Source: Rhodobacter sp.
Lineage (GTDB): Bacteria; Pseudomonadota; Alphaproteobacteria; Rhodobacterales; Rhodobacteraceae
Reading direction: 5' to 3'
Length of the DNA stretch: 64,000 nucleotides
Assembly: GCA_020250175.1 (NCBI GenBank)
Contig: JADCEN010000016.1
Location: forward strand, 1-64,000
In this document: piece after piece, positions 25,756 to 34,140 of the stretch
How the letters are laid out: each line of letters begins with the position of its first letter
Numbering within the stretch: position 1 is the stretch's first letter
Position numbers and translations under genes: made by a program
The notes under the pieces: model-generated
The model's input: only the letters and a program-made list of their open reading frames with translations
Told to the model about the DNA's origin: nothing
The model's database searches: none

Positions 25756-28566
25756 ATGGCGCAGAGCTTCGGCAAGGGCAACCACCTGCATCTGATCGAT
25801 GGGTCGGCCTTCATCTTTCGCGCCTATCATGCGCTGCCACCCTTGACGCGCAAATCGGATGGCCTGCCCATCGGGGCCGTGGCGGGCTTTTGCAACATGC
25901 TGTTCCGCTATGTCGAGAACAACAAGAAGGGTGATACCCCCACCCATGTGGCGGTGATCTTCGACCATTCGTCAAAGACCTTCCGCAATGAGATCTACCC
26001 CCTTTACAAGGCCAATCGCCCCGACCTGCCGGAAGAGCTGCGCCCGCAGTTCCCGCTGACGCGCGAGGCGACGCGCGCCTTCAACGTCGCCTGCATCGAA
26101 ACCGAAGGCTTCGAGGCGGATGACATCATCGCCACCCTGGCCTGCCGCGCGCGCGATGCGGGCGGGCGGGTGACGATCCTGTCGTCGGACAAGGACCTGA
26201 TGCAGCTTGTCGGCGACGGCGTGGACATGCTGGACCCGATGAAGAACAGGACCATCGGCATCGCCGAGGTCGAAGAGAAATTCGGCGTGCGGCCCGACCG
26301 GGTGGTGGATGTGCAGGCGCTGACCGGCGATCCGGTGGACAACGTGCCGGGGGCACCGGGTATCGGCGTCAAGACGGCGGCACTGCTGATCCGGGAATTC
26401 GGCGACCTGGAAACGCTGCTGGCCCGCGCAGCCGAGATCAGGCAGGACAAGCGCCGCCAGACGCTGATCGACCATGCCGACCAGATCCGCCTTTCAAAAC
26501 AACTGGTGCAACTGGATTGCAACGCCCCGCTGGATTTCACCCTGGACGCGCTCGAGGTGAAAGAGCCGGAGCCGGACGTGCTGATGGGCTTTCTGGAGGC
26601 GATGGAATTCCGCACCCTGACGCGGCGCGTGGCGGAAAGCCTGAAGCTGGCGGTGCCCGCCGCGGCCGTGATCCCGCCTGCGCCCGACGATACGGCCCCG
26701 GTGATCCATATGGCACCGCAGCCTTTCAACCATGCCGAGTATGAGGCGGTCCGCGACCCTGCCGCGCTGGCTGCATGGATCGCGCTGATCCGCGAGCGCG
26801 GCCATGTGGCGATCGACACCGAAACCACCAGCCTGGACGAGATGCGCGCCGAACTTGTGGGCATCTCGCTTTGCGTCGAGGCGGGCCATGCCTGTTACAT
26901 CCCGCTTTTGCACCGTCAGGGGGGCGGCGACCTGTTCGGCGCGGTCGATCTGGTGGCGGGGCAACTGCCGCTGGAAACGGCGCTGGCGATGCTGAAGCCG
27001 GTGCTGGAAGACGACTCGATCCTGAAGATCGGGCAGAACATGAAGTACGACGCCAAGATTTTTGCGCGCCACGGCATTGCAGTGGCCCCCATCGATGACA
27101 CGATGCTGATGAGCTATGCCATGCATGCCGGGCTGCACGGGCATGGCATGGACGCGCTGTCCGAACAGTATCTGGGGCATGTGCCGATTCCGATCAAGTC
27201 GCTGCTGGGGTCAGGCAAGGGCATGGTCACCTTCGACCGGGTGCCGGTGGATGATGCGGTGAAATATGCCGCCGAAGACGCCGATGTGACGCTGCGCCTG
27301 TGGAAAACCTTCAGGCCACAGCTGCACAAGGCGCAGGTGACCACGGTTTATGAAACGCTGGAACGCCCGCTGGTGCCGGTGCTGGCCGCGATGGAAATAG
27401 CCGGCGTGCAGGTGGACCGCGATACGCTGTCGCGCCTGTCGAACGCCTTTGCGCAGAAGATGGCGGGGCTGGAGGCAGAGATTCACGCGCTGGCCGGGGA
27501 AAGCTTCAACGTGGGCAGCCCCAGGCAACTGGGCGAAATCCTGTTCGACAAGTTCAGCCTGCCCGGCGGGGTCAAGGGCAAGACCGGGGCCTATGCCACC
27601 GGGGCCGATGTGCTGGAAGACCTGGCCGCAGAAGGGCACGACTTGCCTGCACGGGTGCTGGACTGGCGGCAGTTGTCCAAGCTGAAATCGACCTATACCG
27701 ATGCGCTGCAGGACCATATCAACCCGGAAACCGGGCGGGTCCATACGTCCTACTCGCTGACCGGGGCGGTGACGGGCCGCCTTGCCTCGACCGATCCGAA
27801 CCTGCAGAACATCCCCGTGCGCAGCGAAGAAGGGCGGCGCATACGCGAGGCGTTCGTGGCCCCGCCCGGCAAGGTGCTGGTCAGCCTGGATTACAGCCAG
27901 ATCGAACTGCGCATCCTGGCCCATATCGCCGACATTCCGGCGCTGAAACAGGCATTCCGGGACGGGCAGGACATCCACGCGATGACGGCAGCAGAAATGT
28001 TCAACGTGCCCATCGAAGGGATGGACCCGATGATCCGCCGTCAGGCCAAGGCGATCAACTTTGGCGTGATTTACGGCATCTCGGGCTTTGGCCTTGCGCG
28101 CAACCTGCGCATTCCGCGCGCCGATGCCCAAGGCTTTATCGACCGCTATTTCGAACGGTTTCCGGGCATCAGGGAATACATGGATGCGACCGTCGCCTTT
28201 GCGCGCCAGACCGGCTATGTGCAGACGCTGTTCGGACGGCGGATTCACACGCCCGAGATCAACGCCAAGGGGCCGACAGCCGGTTTTGCCCGCCGCGCCG
28301 CCATCAATGCGCCGATCCAGGGGACGGCGGCCGATGTGATCCGCCGCGCGATGATCCGAATGCCCCGCGCCATCGCCGACCTGCCCGCAACGATGCTGCT
28401 GCAGGTGCATGACGAATTGCTGTTCGAAGTTGCCGAAGACGCGGTGGACCCTGTAGTGGCGCGGGTGAAAGAGATCATGGAAGGGGCCGCAGCCCATGCC
28501 GTACACCTGTCAGTGCCGCTGACGGTAGAGGCCGGATCGGGGGCAACCTGGGCTGCGGCACACTGA
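25756..28566 (+). CDS. polA: DNA polymerase I
   Basis: This 936-residue enzyme performs gap repair and RNA primer removal. The 5'-3' exonuclease domain (1-~300) has LIDGSAFIFRAYHALPPLTR and VDVQALTGDPVDNVPGAPGI. The 3'-5' exonuclease has D354-T-E356 in VAIDTETTSLDEM, so proofreading should be active. The polymerase domain has motif A SLDYSQIELR (D712), motif B QAKAINFGVIYG and motif C LLQVHDELLFEV. The start at 25756 follows GGAAGCAAAG; the long frame starting at 25423 is a shadow over the divergent gene. The downstream YdeI-type gene begins two bases after the stop. Confidence 0.97.
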   Translation: MAQSFGKGNHLHLIDGSAFIFRAYHALPPLTRKSDGLPIGAVAGFCNMLFRYVENNKKGDTPTHVAVIFDHSSKTFRNEIYPLYKANRPDLPEELRPQFPLTREATRAFNVACIETEGFEADDIIATLACRARDAGGRVTILSSDKDLMQLVGDGVDMLDPMKNRTIGIAEVEEKFGVRPDRVVDVQALTGDPVDNVPGAPGIGVKTAALLIREFGDLETLLARAAEIRQDKRRQTLIDHADQIRLSKQLVQLDCNAPLDFTLDALEVKEPEPDVLMGFLEAMEFRTLTRRVAESLKLAVPAAAVIPPAPDDTAPVIHMAPQPFNHAEYEAVRDPAALAAWIALIRERGHVAIDTETTSLDEMRAELVGISLCVEAGHACYIPLLHRQGGGDLFGAVDLVAGQLPLETALAMLKPVLEDDSILKIGQNMKYDAKIFARHGIAVAPIDDTMLMSYAMHAGLHGHGMDALSEQYLGHVPIPIKSLLGSGKGMVTFDRVPVDDAVKYAAEDADVTLRLWKTFRPQLHKAQVTTVYETLERPLVPVLAAMEIAGVQVDRDTLSRLSNAFAQKMAGLEAEIHALAGESFNVGSPRQLGEILFDKFSLPGGVKGKTGAYATGADVLEDLAAEGHDLPARVLDWRQLSKLKSTYTDALQDHINPETGRVHTSYSLTGAVTGRLASTDPNLQNIPVRSEEGRRIREAFVAPPGKVLVSLDYSQIELRILAHIADIPALKQAFRDGQDIHAMTAAEMFNVPIEGMDPMIRRQAKAINFGVIYGISGFGLARNLRIPRADAQGFIDRYFERFPGIREYMDATVAFARQTGYVQTLFGRRIHTPEINAKGPTAGFARRAAINAPIQGTAADVIRRAMIRMPRAIADLPATMLLQVHDELLFEVAEDAVDPVVARVKEIMEGAAAHAVHLSVPLTVEAGSGATWAAAH

Positions 28567-28567
28567 C

Positions 28568-29149
28568 ATGGCGCGGGCTGCCGAAGATGCGCCGATCCTG
28601 ACGGTGCGATGCCGGGCCGACCTGCGCAACTGGCTTGAACAGAACCACACCGGGCCAGGGCCGGTTTGGCTGGCGACTTATAAGAAACACCACCCCTCTT
28701 ACATGCCATATGAGCCGCAGGTGGAAGAGCTGCTGTGCTGGGGCTGGATCGATTCTGTCACCCGCGCGCTGGACGCCGACCGCTCGATGATCCTGATTGC
28801 CCCGCGCCGCGTCACCTCGGCCTGGTCGGCCATCAACAAGGCGCATGTCGAACGCGCCCGTGCCAGCGGGGCGATGACCCCGGCGGGCGAGGCAAAGATT
28901 GCCGCTGCAATGGCAAACGGGCAGTGGGCGTTTCTTGACGATGTGGAACGCCTCGACCTGCCGGCCGATCTTGCCGCCGCGCTGGCGGGGGGCACCCGGG
29001 CGGTATGGGACGCCTATCCAAGGTCGGTCAAGCGCGGCTGCCTTGAATGGATCAAGACGGCAAGAACCGCGCCGACCCGCGCGGCGCGGATTGCTGACGT
29101 GGCACAGGATGCCGCTTCAGGTCCGCGGCCCCGGCTGTTCCGCCGCTGA
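28568..29149 (+). CDS. YdeI/OmpD-associated family protein
   Basis: This 193-residue protein carries WLEQNHTGPGPVWLATYKK, YEPQVEELLCWGWIDSVTR, RRVTSAWSAINKAHVERA and a C-terminal YPRSVKRGCLEWIKTARTA. That is the pattern of the YdeI/OmpD-associated (DUF1801-related, bacteriocin-protection) family found widely in proteobacteria. Biochemical function is unknown; the C-terminal segment resembles YdeI repair or stress proteins. The start lies two bases after polA, so co-transcription is likely. Its last 33 bases overlap the end of the DUF1203 gene on the other strand. Confidence 0.85.
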   Translation: MARAAEDAPILTVRCRADLRNWLEQNHTGPGPVWLATYKKHHPSYMPYEPQVEELLCWGWIDSVTRALDADRSMILIAPRRVTSAWSAINKAHVERARASGAMTPAGEAKIAAAMANGQWAFLDDVERLDLPADLAAALAGGTRAVWDAYPRSVKRGCLEWIKTARTAPTRAARIADVAQDAASGPRPRLFRR

Positions 29150-29614
29150 CGCGCGGTCGATCCGCAGCTGATAACAGGTGTTGCGCGCGGACCGGACATG
29201 CACATAAGCAACGCGCGGGTCGCCAAGCCGTGCTTCGGCCTCTGCTGCAATCCGGTCAGTGGGCACCACAGCCCCGGTTCCATAGACGATCCGGTCATCC
29301 ACCCCATAGCCGCGCAGGATGTAGTCCGGTGACGACAGGATTTCAGGGATTGCCGCCCGGTCGGCGGGCGCATCACAAAGCTCGGCACATAGAAAGATCG
29401 GTCCCGTTTCGGCATAGGGCTGCGGCGCGGGAAAGGGGCGGTGCGACAGGATCAGCATGCCCCGCCCTTTCGGGATGAACCGCAGGCAATGGCGGCACGG
29501 GTTGCCGTCGCCGTCAGACAGGACCCGCTCGGGGCGCTGACCATTGGCATCCGCGCCGCCGGCCTGATAGTGGCGGGCGGTTTGCGTGGGGATTGGCGTG
29601 AACAGGATGGGCAT
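29117..29614 (-). CDS. DUF1203 family protein
   Basis: This 165-residue protein has DGDGNPCRHCLRFIPKGRGM, then HRPFPAPQPYAETGPIFLC and AYVHVRSARNTCYQLRI, all features of DUF1203, a small family of unknown function with conserved cysteines (CRHC) and a GPIF motif. AAAAGGAGGAGTCCGG directly before 29614 decides the start. It converges with the YdeI-type gene with a 33-base overlap. Confidence 0.9.
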   Translation of the reverse strand: MPILFTPIPTQTARHYQAGGADANGQRPERVLSDGDGNPCRHCLRFIPKGRGMLILSHRPFPAPQPYAETGPIFLCAELCDAPADRAAIPEILSSPDYILRGYGVDDRIVYGTGAVVPTDRIAAEAEARLGDPRVAYVHVRSARNTCYQLRIDRASAAEQPGPRT

Positions 29615-29689
29615 CCGGACTCCTCCTTTTTGCCGATCCTGTCTGCCCCCTTGCTCTGAGGCGACCCGAATCCTGCGGGTTCCCGCCGG

Positions 29690-30064
29690 TCAGGCCAGAA
29701 GCGGCCCCAGATTGCGCCCGCCCAGAATGTGCAGGTGATAATGCGGCACTTCCTGATTGCTGTCGGGGCCTGCATTCGCAATTGTACGGTATCCCGCACC
29801 GCCCGCGCCGGGGGCAACGCCCAGCAGCGCACAGACCTGTGCCGCCGTGCGGTGGAAATCCACAAGCTCTTCCGCCGAGCCTTCGGCAGCGAAGTGATCG
29901 AAGGTCACATATCTGCCCTTCGGGATAATCAGGACATGCGACGGCGCATGGGGGCGGATATCGTGAAAGGCCAGCGTATGGTCGGTTTCCAGAACGGTCT
30001 TGTTCGGAATCTCGCCGCGCAGGATGCGGGCAAAGATGTTGGTGTCGTCATAGGCGTATGGCAT
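29690..30064 (-). CDS. HIT family hydrolase (HinT-like)
   Basis: This 124-residue purine nucleoside phosphoramidase-type protein has YDDTNIFARILRGEIPNKTV, then HVLIIPKGRYVTFDHF and the catalytic HYHLHILGG, the H-x-H-x-H histidine triad. The start was set at 30064 (MPYAYDDTN) because family members begin there; an ATG six bases upstream is possible. It lies alone on the minus strand and diverges from the TetR gene. Confidence 0.92.
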   Translation of the reverse strand: MPYAYDDTNIFARILRGEIPNKTVLETDHTLAFHDIRPHAPSHVLIIPKGRYVTFDHFAAEGSAEELVDFHRTAAQVCALLGVAPGAGGAGYRTIANAGPDSNQEVPHYHLHILGGRNLGPLLA

Positions 30065-30398
30065 TGGCATGATCCCCGGAACCTGGTCGGCTGCGCTGAT
30101 CATCTGCACCAAATCCGGCAGAATACCAAGTCTGTCGATCTGCCCCCGCCTGTGCCCGGTTCCGGCCCCCCGGCCAGGTCTCCGGGCCGAAACGCCCCCG
30201 CTGGCAGTCACACCCTGCGGACCGCTGCGGGTTATTCACACCGGTGACAGGCCCCGCCGGGAAAGGCGGCACCTTGCCGGGCCAGCCAGAACGGTCGGAA
30301 AAGGCCTGCGGGCGGGTGACTGCCACGCGGAAAGATGCCCGCAGGGGCCGCACGGCCCGCCCGCTGAACCGCCGCGAAATCGGACAGCGGACTTGAAA
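30065..30398. other. Intergenic region upstream of the TetR gene
   Basis: About 330 bases between the divergent HIT and TetR genes. No protein was recognised. It contains the promoter region of both genes; a GATGAAC/GTTCATC inverted repeat follows at its right edge. Confidence 0.4.
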
Positions 30399-30420
30399 AG
30401 ATGAACTGCCCGGTTCATCT
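30399..30420. promoter_or_regulatory. Candidate TetR-family autoregulatory operator
   Basis: AGATGAAC at 30399-30406 and GTTCATCT at 30413-30420 form a perfect 8-bp inverted repeat around a 6-base centre TGCCCG. The repeat lies 36 bases before the TetR start, the usual place for an operator of a self-repressing TetR regulator, and TGAAC-N6-GTTCA is a typical half-site arrangement. Confidence 0.55.
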
Positions 30421-30456
30421 GTTGGGGGCGATCCGGGACCGGACCGGGAGGCTTCG

Positions 30457-31080
30457 ATGAACGCGGCGAACCAAGAGATCAAGCGGGGCCGGAAATATGG
30501 CCAGGTGCTTAACGGAGCGTGGGAGGTCTTTCGGCGTGACGGGTTCGAAGGGGCCAGCGTTGACGATATCGCGCGCGAAGCCGGTGTTTCGAAGGCCACG
30601 CTTTACAGCTATTTCCCCGACAAGCGGCTGCTGTTTCTGGAGGTCGCCAAAGGCGAATGCTGCCGGCAGGCGACGGAGTCTTCGGATCTTATCCCTTGCA
30701 CGGCGGCACCTGTCACCGTTCTGACCGGTGCGGCCACGCGCATGGTCGACTTTTTTCTGTCGGATTTCGGCATGCGCGTGTTCCGGATCTGTGTCGCGGA
30801 AAGTGACAGGTTCCCGGAACTGGGACGAGAGTTCTACCGGAACGGCCCGGCCCTGGCCCGTGCCCGTCTGGTTGACTACTTCCACGAGGCAGAGGCGCGC
30901 GGGGAATTGCGGATCAGCGACAAGGACCTTGCGGCGGATCAATTCGCCGAATTGTGCAAGGCCGATCTGTTTTCCCGCCTTGTCTTCGGGGTCGGCGGCC
31001 CGATCAGCGCCGCAGACCGCACCCGCGTCATCACGGGCGCGGTCGAGACCTTTCTGGCACGCTACGGCGGTGCGGGCTGA
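30457..31080 (+). CDS. TetR/AcrR family transcriptional regulator
   Basis: This 207-residue repressor has an N-terminal helix-turn-helix: AWEVFRRDGFEGASVDDIAR then EAGVSKATLYSYFPDK, residues ~22-59. The ligand domain has no recognised signature. GGGAGGCTTCG precedes the start. The palindrome 36 bases upstream suggests self-repression. No efflux pump or enzyme gene is next to it on the plus strand, so its target is unknown; the divergent HIT gene or genes elsewhere are options. Confidence 0.92.
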   Translation: MNAANQEIKRGRKYGQVLNGAWEVFRRDGFEGASVDDIAREAGVSKATLYSYFPDKRLLFLEVAKGECCRQATESSDLIPCTAAPVTVLTGAATRMVDFFLSDFGMRVFRICVAESDRFPELGREFYRNGPALARARLVDYFHEAEARGELRISDKDLAADQFAELCKADLFSRLVFGVGGPISAADRTRVITGAVETFLARYGGAG

Positions 31081-31086
31081 GGCTTG

Positions 31087-31860
31087 TCAGGCCCTGTCGC
31101 GTGCCAGAAGCTGGCCGCTTGGGCCCGGCTGCACTTCGAAGCGGCTGATCTTCTTGATCAGATCGCTCAGCTTGGCGCTGCCATAGGTGCGCGTGTCGAA
31201 ATCCGGGTTGCCTTGGGTGATGTACTGGCCGATCTGCCCCAGCGAATACCATTCGCCTTCCGGATCGATGGCGCGCATCGCGGCAATGATCAGCGGGATG
31301 GCCTTGGCGGGCGCTTCCTTTGTGCCAGACCGGGCGGGTGGCTCGACCGCCGGAACCTCAAGCCCCGGCTGGGCCGGTTCGCTGCGCGCCGGGCTGCGGG
31401 CGGGGTCTTCCGTGACGATCGCCCCAAGGTTCTCCACATAGATGAAGCGTTTGCAGGCCATGCGGAAGGCTTCGGGCGTTTTCTTTTCGCCGATGCCGTA
31501 AACATCCAGCCCCTGTTCACGCACCCGCGCCGCCAGCCGGGTGAAATCACTGTCGGAACTGACCAGCACAAAGCCGTCGAACAGTCCCGAATGCAGGAAA
31601 TCCATCGCGGCGATCACCAGCCCGATGTCGCTGGCATTCTTGCCTTTGGTGTTTGAAAACTGCTGATCCGCCACCAGGCCCAGGGCCGCCACCTTTCGGG
31701 CCCAGCCGCCAAGCCGCGCCGCCGACCAGTCGCCATAGATGCGCCGCACCGAGGCTTCGCCCAGGGCGGCGATCTCTTCGAATATCGCGTCGGCATAGGC
31801 GGCGGGGACGTTGTCGGCGTCGATCAGAACGGCAAGGCGGGGGGCGCGGGTTTCGGCCAT
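31087..31860 (-). CDS. NYN-domain protein with OST-HTH/LOTUS domain (LabA-like)
   Basis: This 257-residue protein pairs an N-terminal NYN PIN-like nuclease fold with a C-terminal OST-HTH (LOTUS) domain. The NYN acidic pocket is visible in LAVLIDADNVPAAYADAI, then NASDIGLVIAAMDFLHSG and GFVLVSSDSDFTRLAARVRE. The C-terminal part has EWYSLGQIGQYITQGNPDF followed by YGSAKLSDLIKKISRFEV, a typical OST-HTH RNA-binding domain. A proline-rich linker separates them. Such proteins are proposed RNA-processing or RNA-decay factors. It converges with the TetR gene, six bases apart. Confidence 0.92.
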   Translation of the reverse strand: MAETRAPRLAVLIDADNVPAAYADAIFEEIAALGEASVRRIYGDWSAARLGGWARKVAALGLVADQQFSNTKGKNASDIGLVIAAMDFLHSGLFDGFVLVSSDSDFTRLAARVREQGLDVYGIGEKKTPEAFRMACKRFIYVENLGAIVTEDPARSPARSEPAQPGLEVPAVEPPARSGTKEAPAKAIPLIIAAMRAIDPEGEWYSLGQIGQYITQGNPDFDTRTYGSAKLSDLIKKISRFEVQPGPSGQLLARDRA

Positions 31861-31965
31861 TGGGATCGTCCTTTTCGGCTTTGCGCCCTTGTGCCTGAAC
31901 GGGCGCGGCGGGGAAAGGCGCTTCAGGGGCCGGGCGCGGCAGTGCGCCCCGCCGGGTGCGTGTGT

Positions 31966-33096
31966 TCAAAAGACGACCACGCTGCGGATGCTTTTGCCCG
32001 CATGCATCAGGTCGAACCCCTTGTTGATCTCGTTCAGCGTCAGGGTGTGGGTGATCATCGGATCGATCTGGATTTTGCCCTCCATGTACCAATCCACGAT
32101 TCTGGGCACATCCGTCCGGCCGCGCGCGCCGCCAAAGGCGGTGCCTTTCCAGACCCGGCCCGTGACCAGCTGGAACGGGCGCGTCTGAATCTCGGCCCCC
32201 GCCGGGGCCACGCCGATCACCACCGAAACGCCCCAGCCGCGATGGGTGCATTCCAGCGCATCGCGCATCACCTGGACGTTGCCGGTACAGTCGAACGAGT
32301 AATCCGCGCCACCGATCTGGTCGAAGGGGGTTTTCGTCATGTTGACGATGTGCGGGACGATGCTGCCGTCAATCTCGGCCGGGTTGACGAAATGGGTCAT
32401 CCCAAAGCGTTCGCCCCATTCCCTGCGCGCCGGGTTGATATCGACCCCGATGATCATGTCAGCCCCGGCCAAACGCAGGCCCTGAATGACGTTGAGCCCG
32501 ATGCCGCCCAGGCCAAAGACCACCGCCTTGGCCCCGATTTCGACCTTTGCCGTATTGATCACGGCCCCGATGCCGGTGGTCACGCCGCAGCCGATGTAGC
32601 AGATCTTGTCGAAGGGCGCGTCTTCACGCACCTTGGCCAGCGCGATTTCGGGCAGGACGGTGTGGTTCGCGAAGGTCGAGCACCCCATGTAATGCAGGAC
32701 CCGCGTGCCATCGGGCATCGAGAAGCGCGAGGTGCCATCCGGCATCACGCCCCGGCCCTGGGTGGCGCGAATCGAGGTGCAGAGGTTGGTCTTGCGGCTG
32801 AGGCAGGACGGGCAGGCGCGGCATTCCGGCGTGTAAAGCGGGATGACGTGATCGTCCGGCTGCAGGCTTGTCACCCCCGGCCCGACCTCGACCACCACGC
32901 CTGCGCCCTCATGCCCCAGAATGGCCGGGAACAGGCCTTCGGGATCAGCACCCGACAGGGTGAATTCATCGGTATGGCAAATGCCCGTGGCGCGGATTTC
33001 CACCATGACCTCGCCGGCCTTCGGGCCGTCAAGGTTGACCTCCATGATCTCCAGCGGTTTTCCGGCGGCTATGGCAACGGCGGCGCGGGTGCGCAT
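31966..33096 (-). CDS. frmA: S-(hydroxymethyl)glutathione dehydrogenase (class III alcohol dehydrogenase)
   Basis: This 376-residue zinc enzyme oxidises the formaldehyde-glutathione adduct with NAD to S-formylglutathione; it also reduces S-nitrosoglutathione. Motifs: GICHTDEFTLSGADP (catalytic zinc Cys and His), GHEGAGVVVEVG, ECRACPSCLSRKTNLC (structural zinc cysteines), YIGCGVTTGIGAV (third catalytic Cys) and VFGLGGIGLNVIQG (NAD-binding). TAFGGARGRTDVPRIV is a class III hallmark. The start at 33096 follows GGGAGGAAGATC. S-formylglutathione hydrolase is not adjacent. It fits the formate dehydrogenase cluster 16 kb further on. In Rhodobacter the gene is often called adhI. Confidence 0.95.
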   Translation of the reverse strand: MRTRAAVAIAAGKPLEIMEVNLDGPKAGEVMVEIRATGICHTDEFTLSGADPEGLFPAILGHEGAGVVVEVGPGVTSLQPDDHVIPLYTPECRACPSCLSRKTNLCTSIRATQGRGVMPDGTSRFSMPDGTRVLHYMGCSTFANHTVLPEIALAKVREDAPFDKICYIGCGVTTGIGAVINTAKVEIGAKAVVFGLGGIGLNVIQGLRLAGADMIIGVDINPARREWGERFGMTHFVNPAEIDGSIVPHIVNMTKTPFDQIGGADYSFDCTGNVQVMRDALECTHRGWGVSVVIGVAPAGAEIQTRPFQLVTGRVWKGTAFGGARGRTDVPRIVDWYMEGKIQIDPMITHTLTLNEINKGFDLMHAGKSIRSVVVF

Positions 33097-33227
33097 GATC
33101 TTCCTCCCGGTGTGATATCTGCTGACAGTGCGGCAAAGCCGGCGCGGCTGCAACGGGGACTGCGGCGATTGGCAGCGCGGGGGCGGCATGGCAGTATTGC
33201 CTTGCCGTTTTGCGAAAGGTTCCGCCG

Positions 33228-33521
33228 ATGCATGCCGCCCCGCTGTTTTGCCTGATGGCCCTGTCCGCCTGCGCCGGACCCGCCCCGGCCCAGACGGGTG
33301 GCCCGGCCAGCCCGGTGCCGCCTGCCGCCGAAGACAGTTGCGGCGCGGCAGACTTTGCATCCCTGATCGGTCAACCGGTGTCGCGGTTCAGCGCAGGGGC
33401 AAGACAAGGCCCGGCACGCGTCATACGGCCGGGCCAGCCCGTGACCATGGATTACAACCCCCTGCGCCTGAACGTCCTGCTGGACGCAGACGACCGGATC
33501 ATGGGGTTAAGCTGCGGCTGA
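33228..33521 (+). CDS. I78-family peptidase inhibitor-like lipoprotein
   Basis: This 97-residue protein has a lipoprotein signal peptide (MHAAPLFCLMALSAC, lipobox LSAC, lipidated Cys 15). The mature domain has DSCGAADFASLIGQPVSRF, then RVIRPGQPVTMDYNPLRLNV and LDADDRIMGLSCG, the potato-inhibitor-I78 pattern with one disulfide and a protease-binding loop. It probably protects periplasmic proteins from serine proteases. AAAGG sits 8 bases before the start. It converges with the cytochrome c' gene. Confidence 0.88.
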   Translation: MHAAPLFCLMALSACAGPAPAQTGGPASPVPPAAEDSCGAADFASLIGQPVSRFSAGARQGPARVIRPGQPVTMDYNPLRLNVLLDADDRIMGLSCG

Positions 33522-33522
33522 C

Positions 33523-33957
33523 TCAGTTCTTGTAAACCGAATGACAGGCCTTGCAGGCCCCGCCGATACCGGCCATGCCGGCCTGGACGCTTTCCAGCGA
33601 CGAGGTGTCCAGCGCCTCGGCCTGGGCCAGCAAGGCTTCGGATTTCGTCACGAAGTCGGCCCAGTTTGTCCAGACTTCCGGCTTGGCGTCGGACAGCGGA
33701 TCGGTGGCTTGCGGTTCAAACTTGGCCGGGATTTCGGCGGCGGCGGCGGCAAGGTTTGCCTTGGCGGTTGCGGCGGCTTCTGCGGTGAAGGTCGCCTTGC
33801 CGCCAGCCATTTCGCCCAGCACCTTGGTATTCGCCGCGATGACACCCATCAGGTCCATCCGCGCCTTGACGGTGGGGTCCTGAACGCCGTCCTTGGCAAA
33901 GGCCGTGCCTGCAAGGATGAGGGTGCCGACAAGAATGGTCTTGGTCACTGGCTTCAT
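33523..33957 (-). CDS. Cytochrome c' (c-prime)
   Basis: This 144-residue periplasmic haem protein has a signal peptide (MKPVTKTILVGTLILAGTAFA) and a four-helix-bundle sequence. The single CKACH haem site lies at the very C-terminus, as in class II cytochromes c, with the usual helix-1 region ARMDLMGVIAANTKVLG. Cytochromes c' bind NO and protect against it; they are not simple electron carriers. AGGAGACTCAG precedes the start. Its neighbour, the GSH-dependent dehydrogenase, also disposes of nitrosoglutathione, so a nitrosative-stress link is possible but unproven. Confidence 0.93.
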   Translation of the reverse strand: MKPVTKTILVGTLILAGTAFAKDGVQDPTVKARMDLMGVIAANTKVLGEMAGGKATFTAEAAATAKANLAAAAAEIPAKFEPQATDPLSDAKPEVWTNWADFVTKSEALLAQAEALDTSSLESVQAGMAGIGGACKACHSVYKN

Positions 33958-34110
33958 CTGAGTCTCCTGACGCTGCGCGTTTGGTCACGCCGTTAAGCGT
34001 AGCCTGTGACCTTCTGTCACGGAAGCTTATCTTTGAACAGAAGCCTGCTTTTGGCCGGAATTTTATCGGCCATGCCGGACTCGACTCTGTCCGGAGAAAT
34101 GGCGTAAATG

Positions 34111-34125
34111 GAACATATAAAGAAC
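34111..34125 (+). promoter_or_regulatory. LexA box upstream of imuB
   Basis: GAACATATAAAGAAC matches GAAC-N7-GAAC exactly, the reverse complement of the alphaproteobacterial LexA direct repeat GTTC-N7-GTTC. It ends 15 bases before the imuB start and overlaps the start region of an in-frame upstream ATG, which argues against that earlier start. Confidence 0.85.
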
Positions 34126-34140
34126 ATTTATGGCGCAACC

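Noticed and set aside
34108-34140. ImuB start at 34108
   Set aside because: The codons overlap the LexA box, and family members begin at the MAQRR/ILSLWFP segment.
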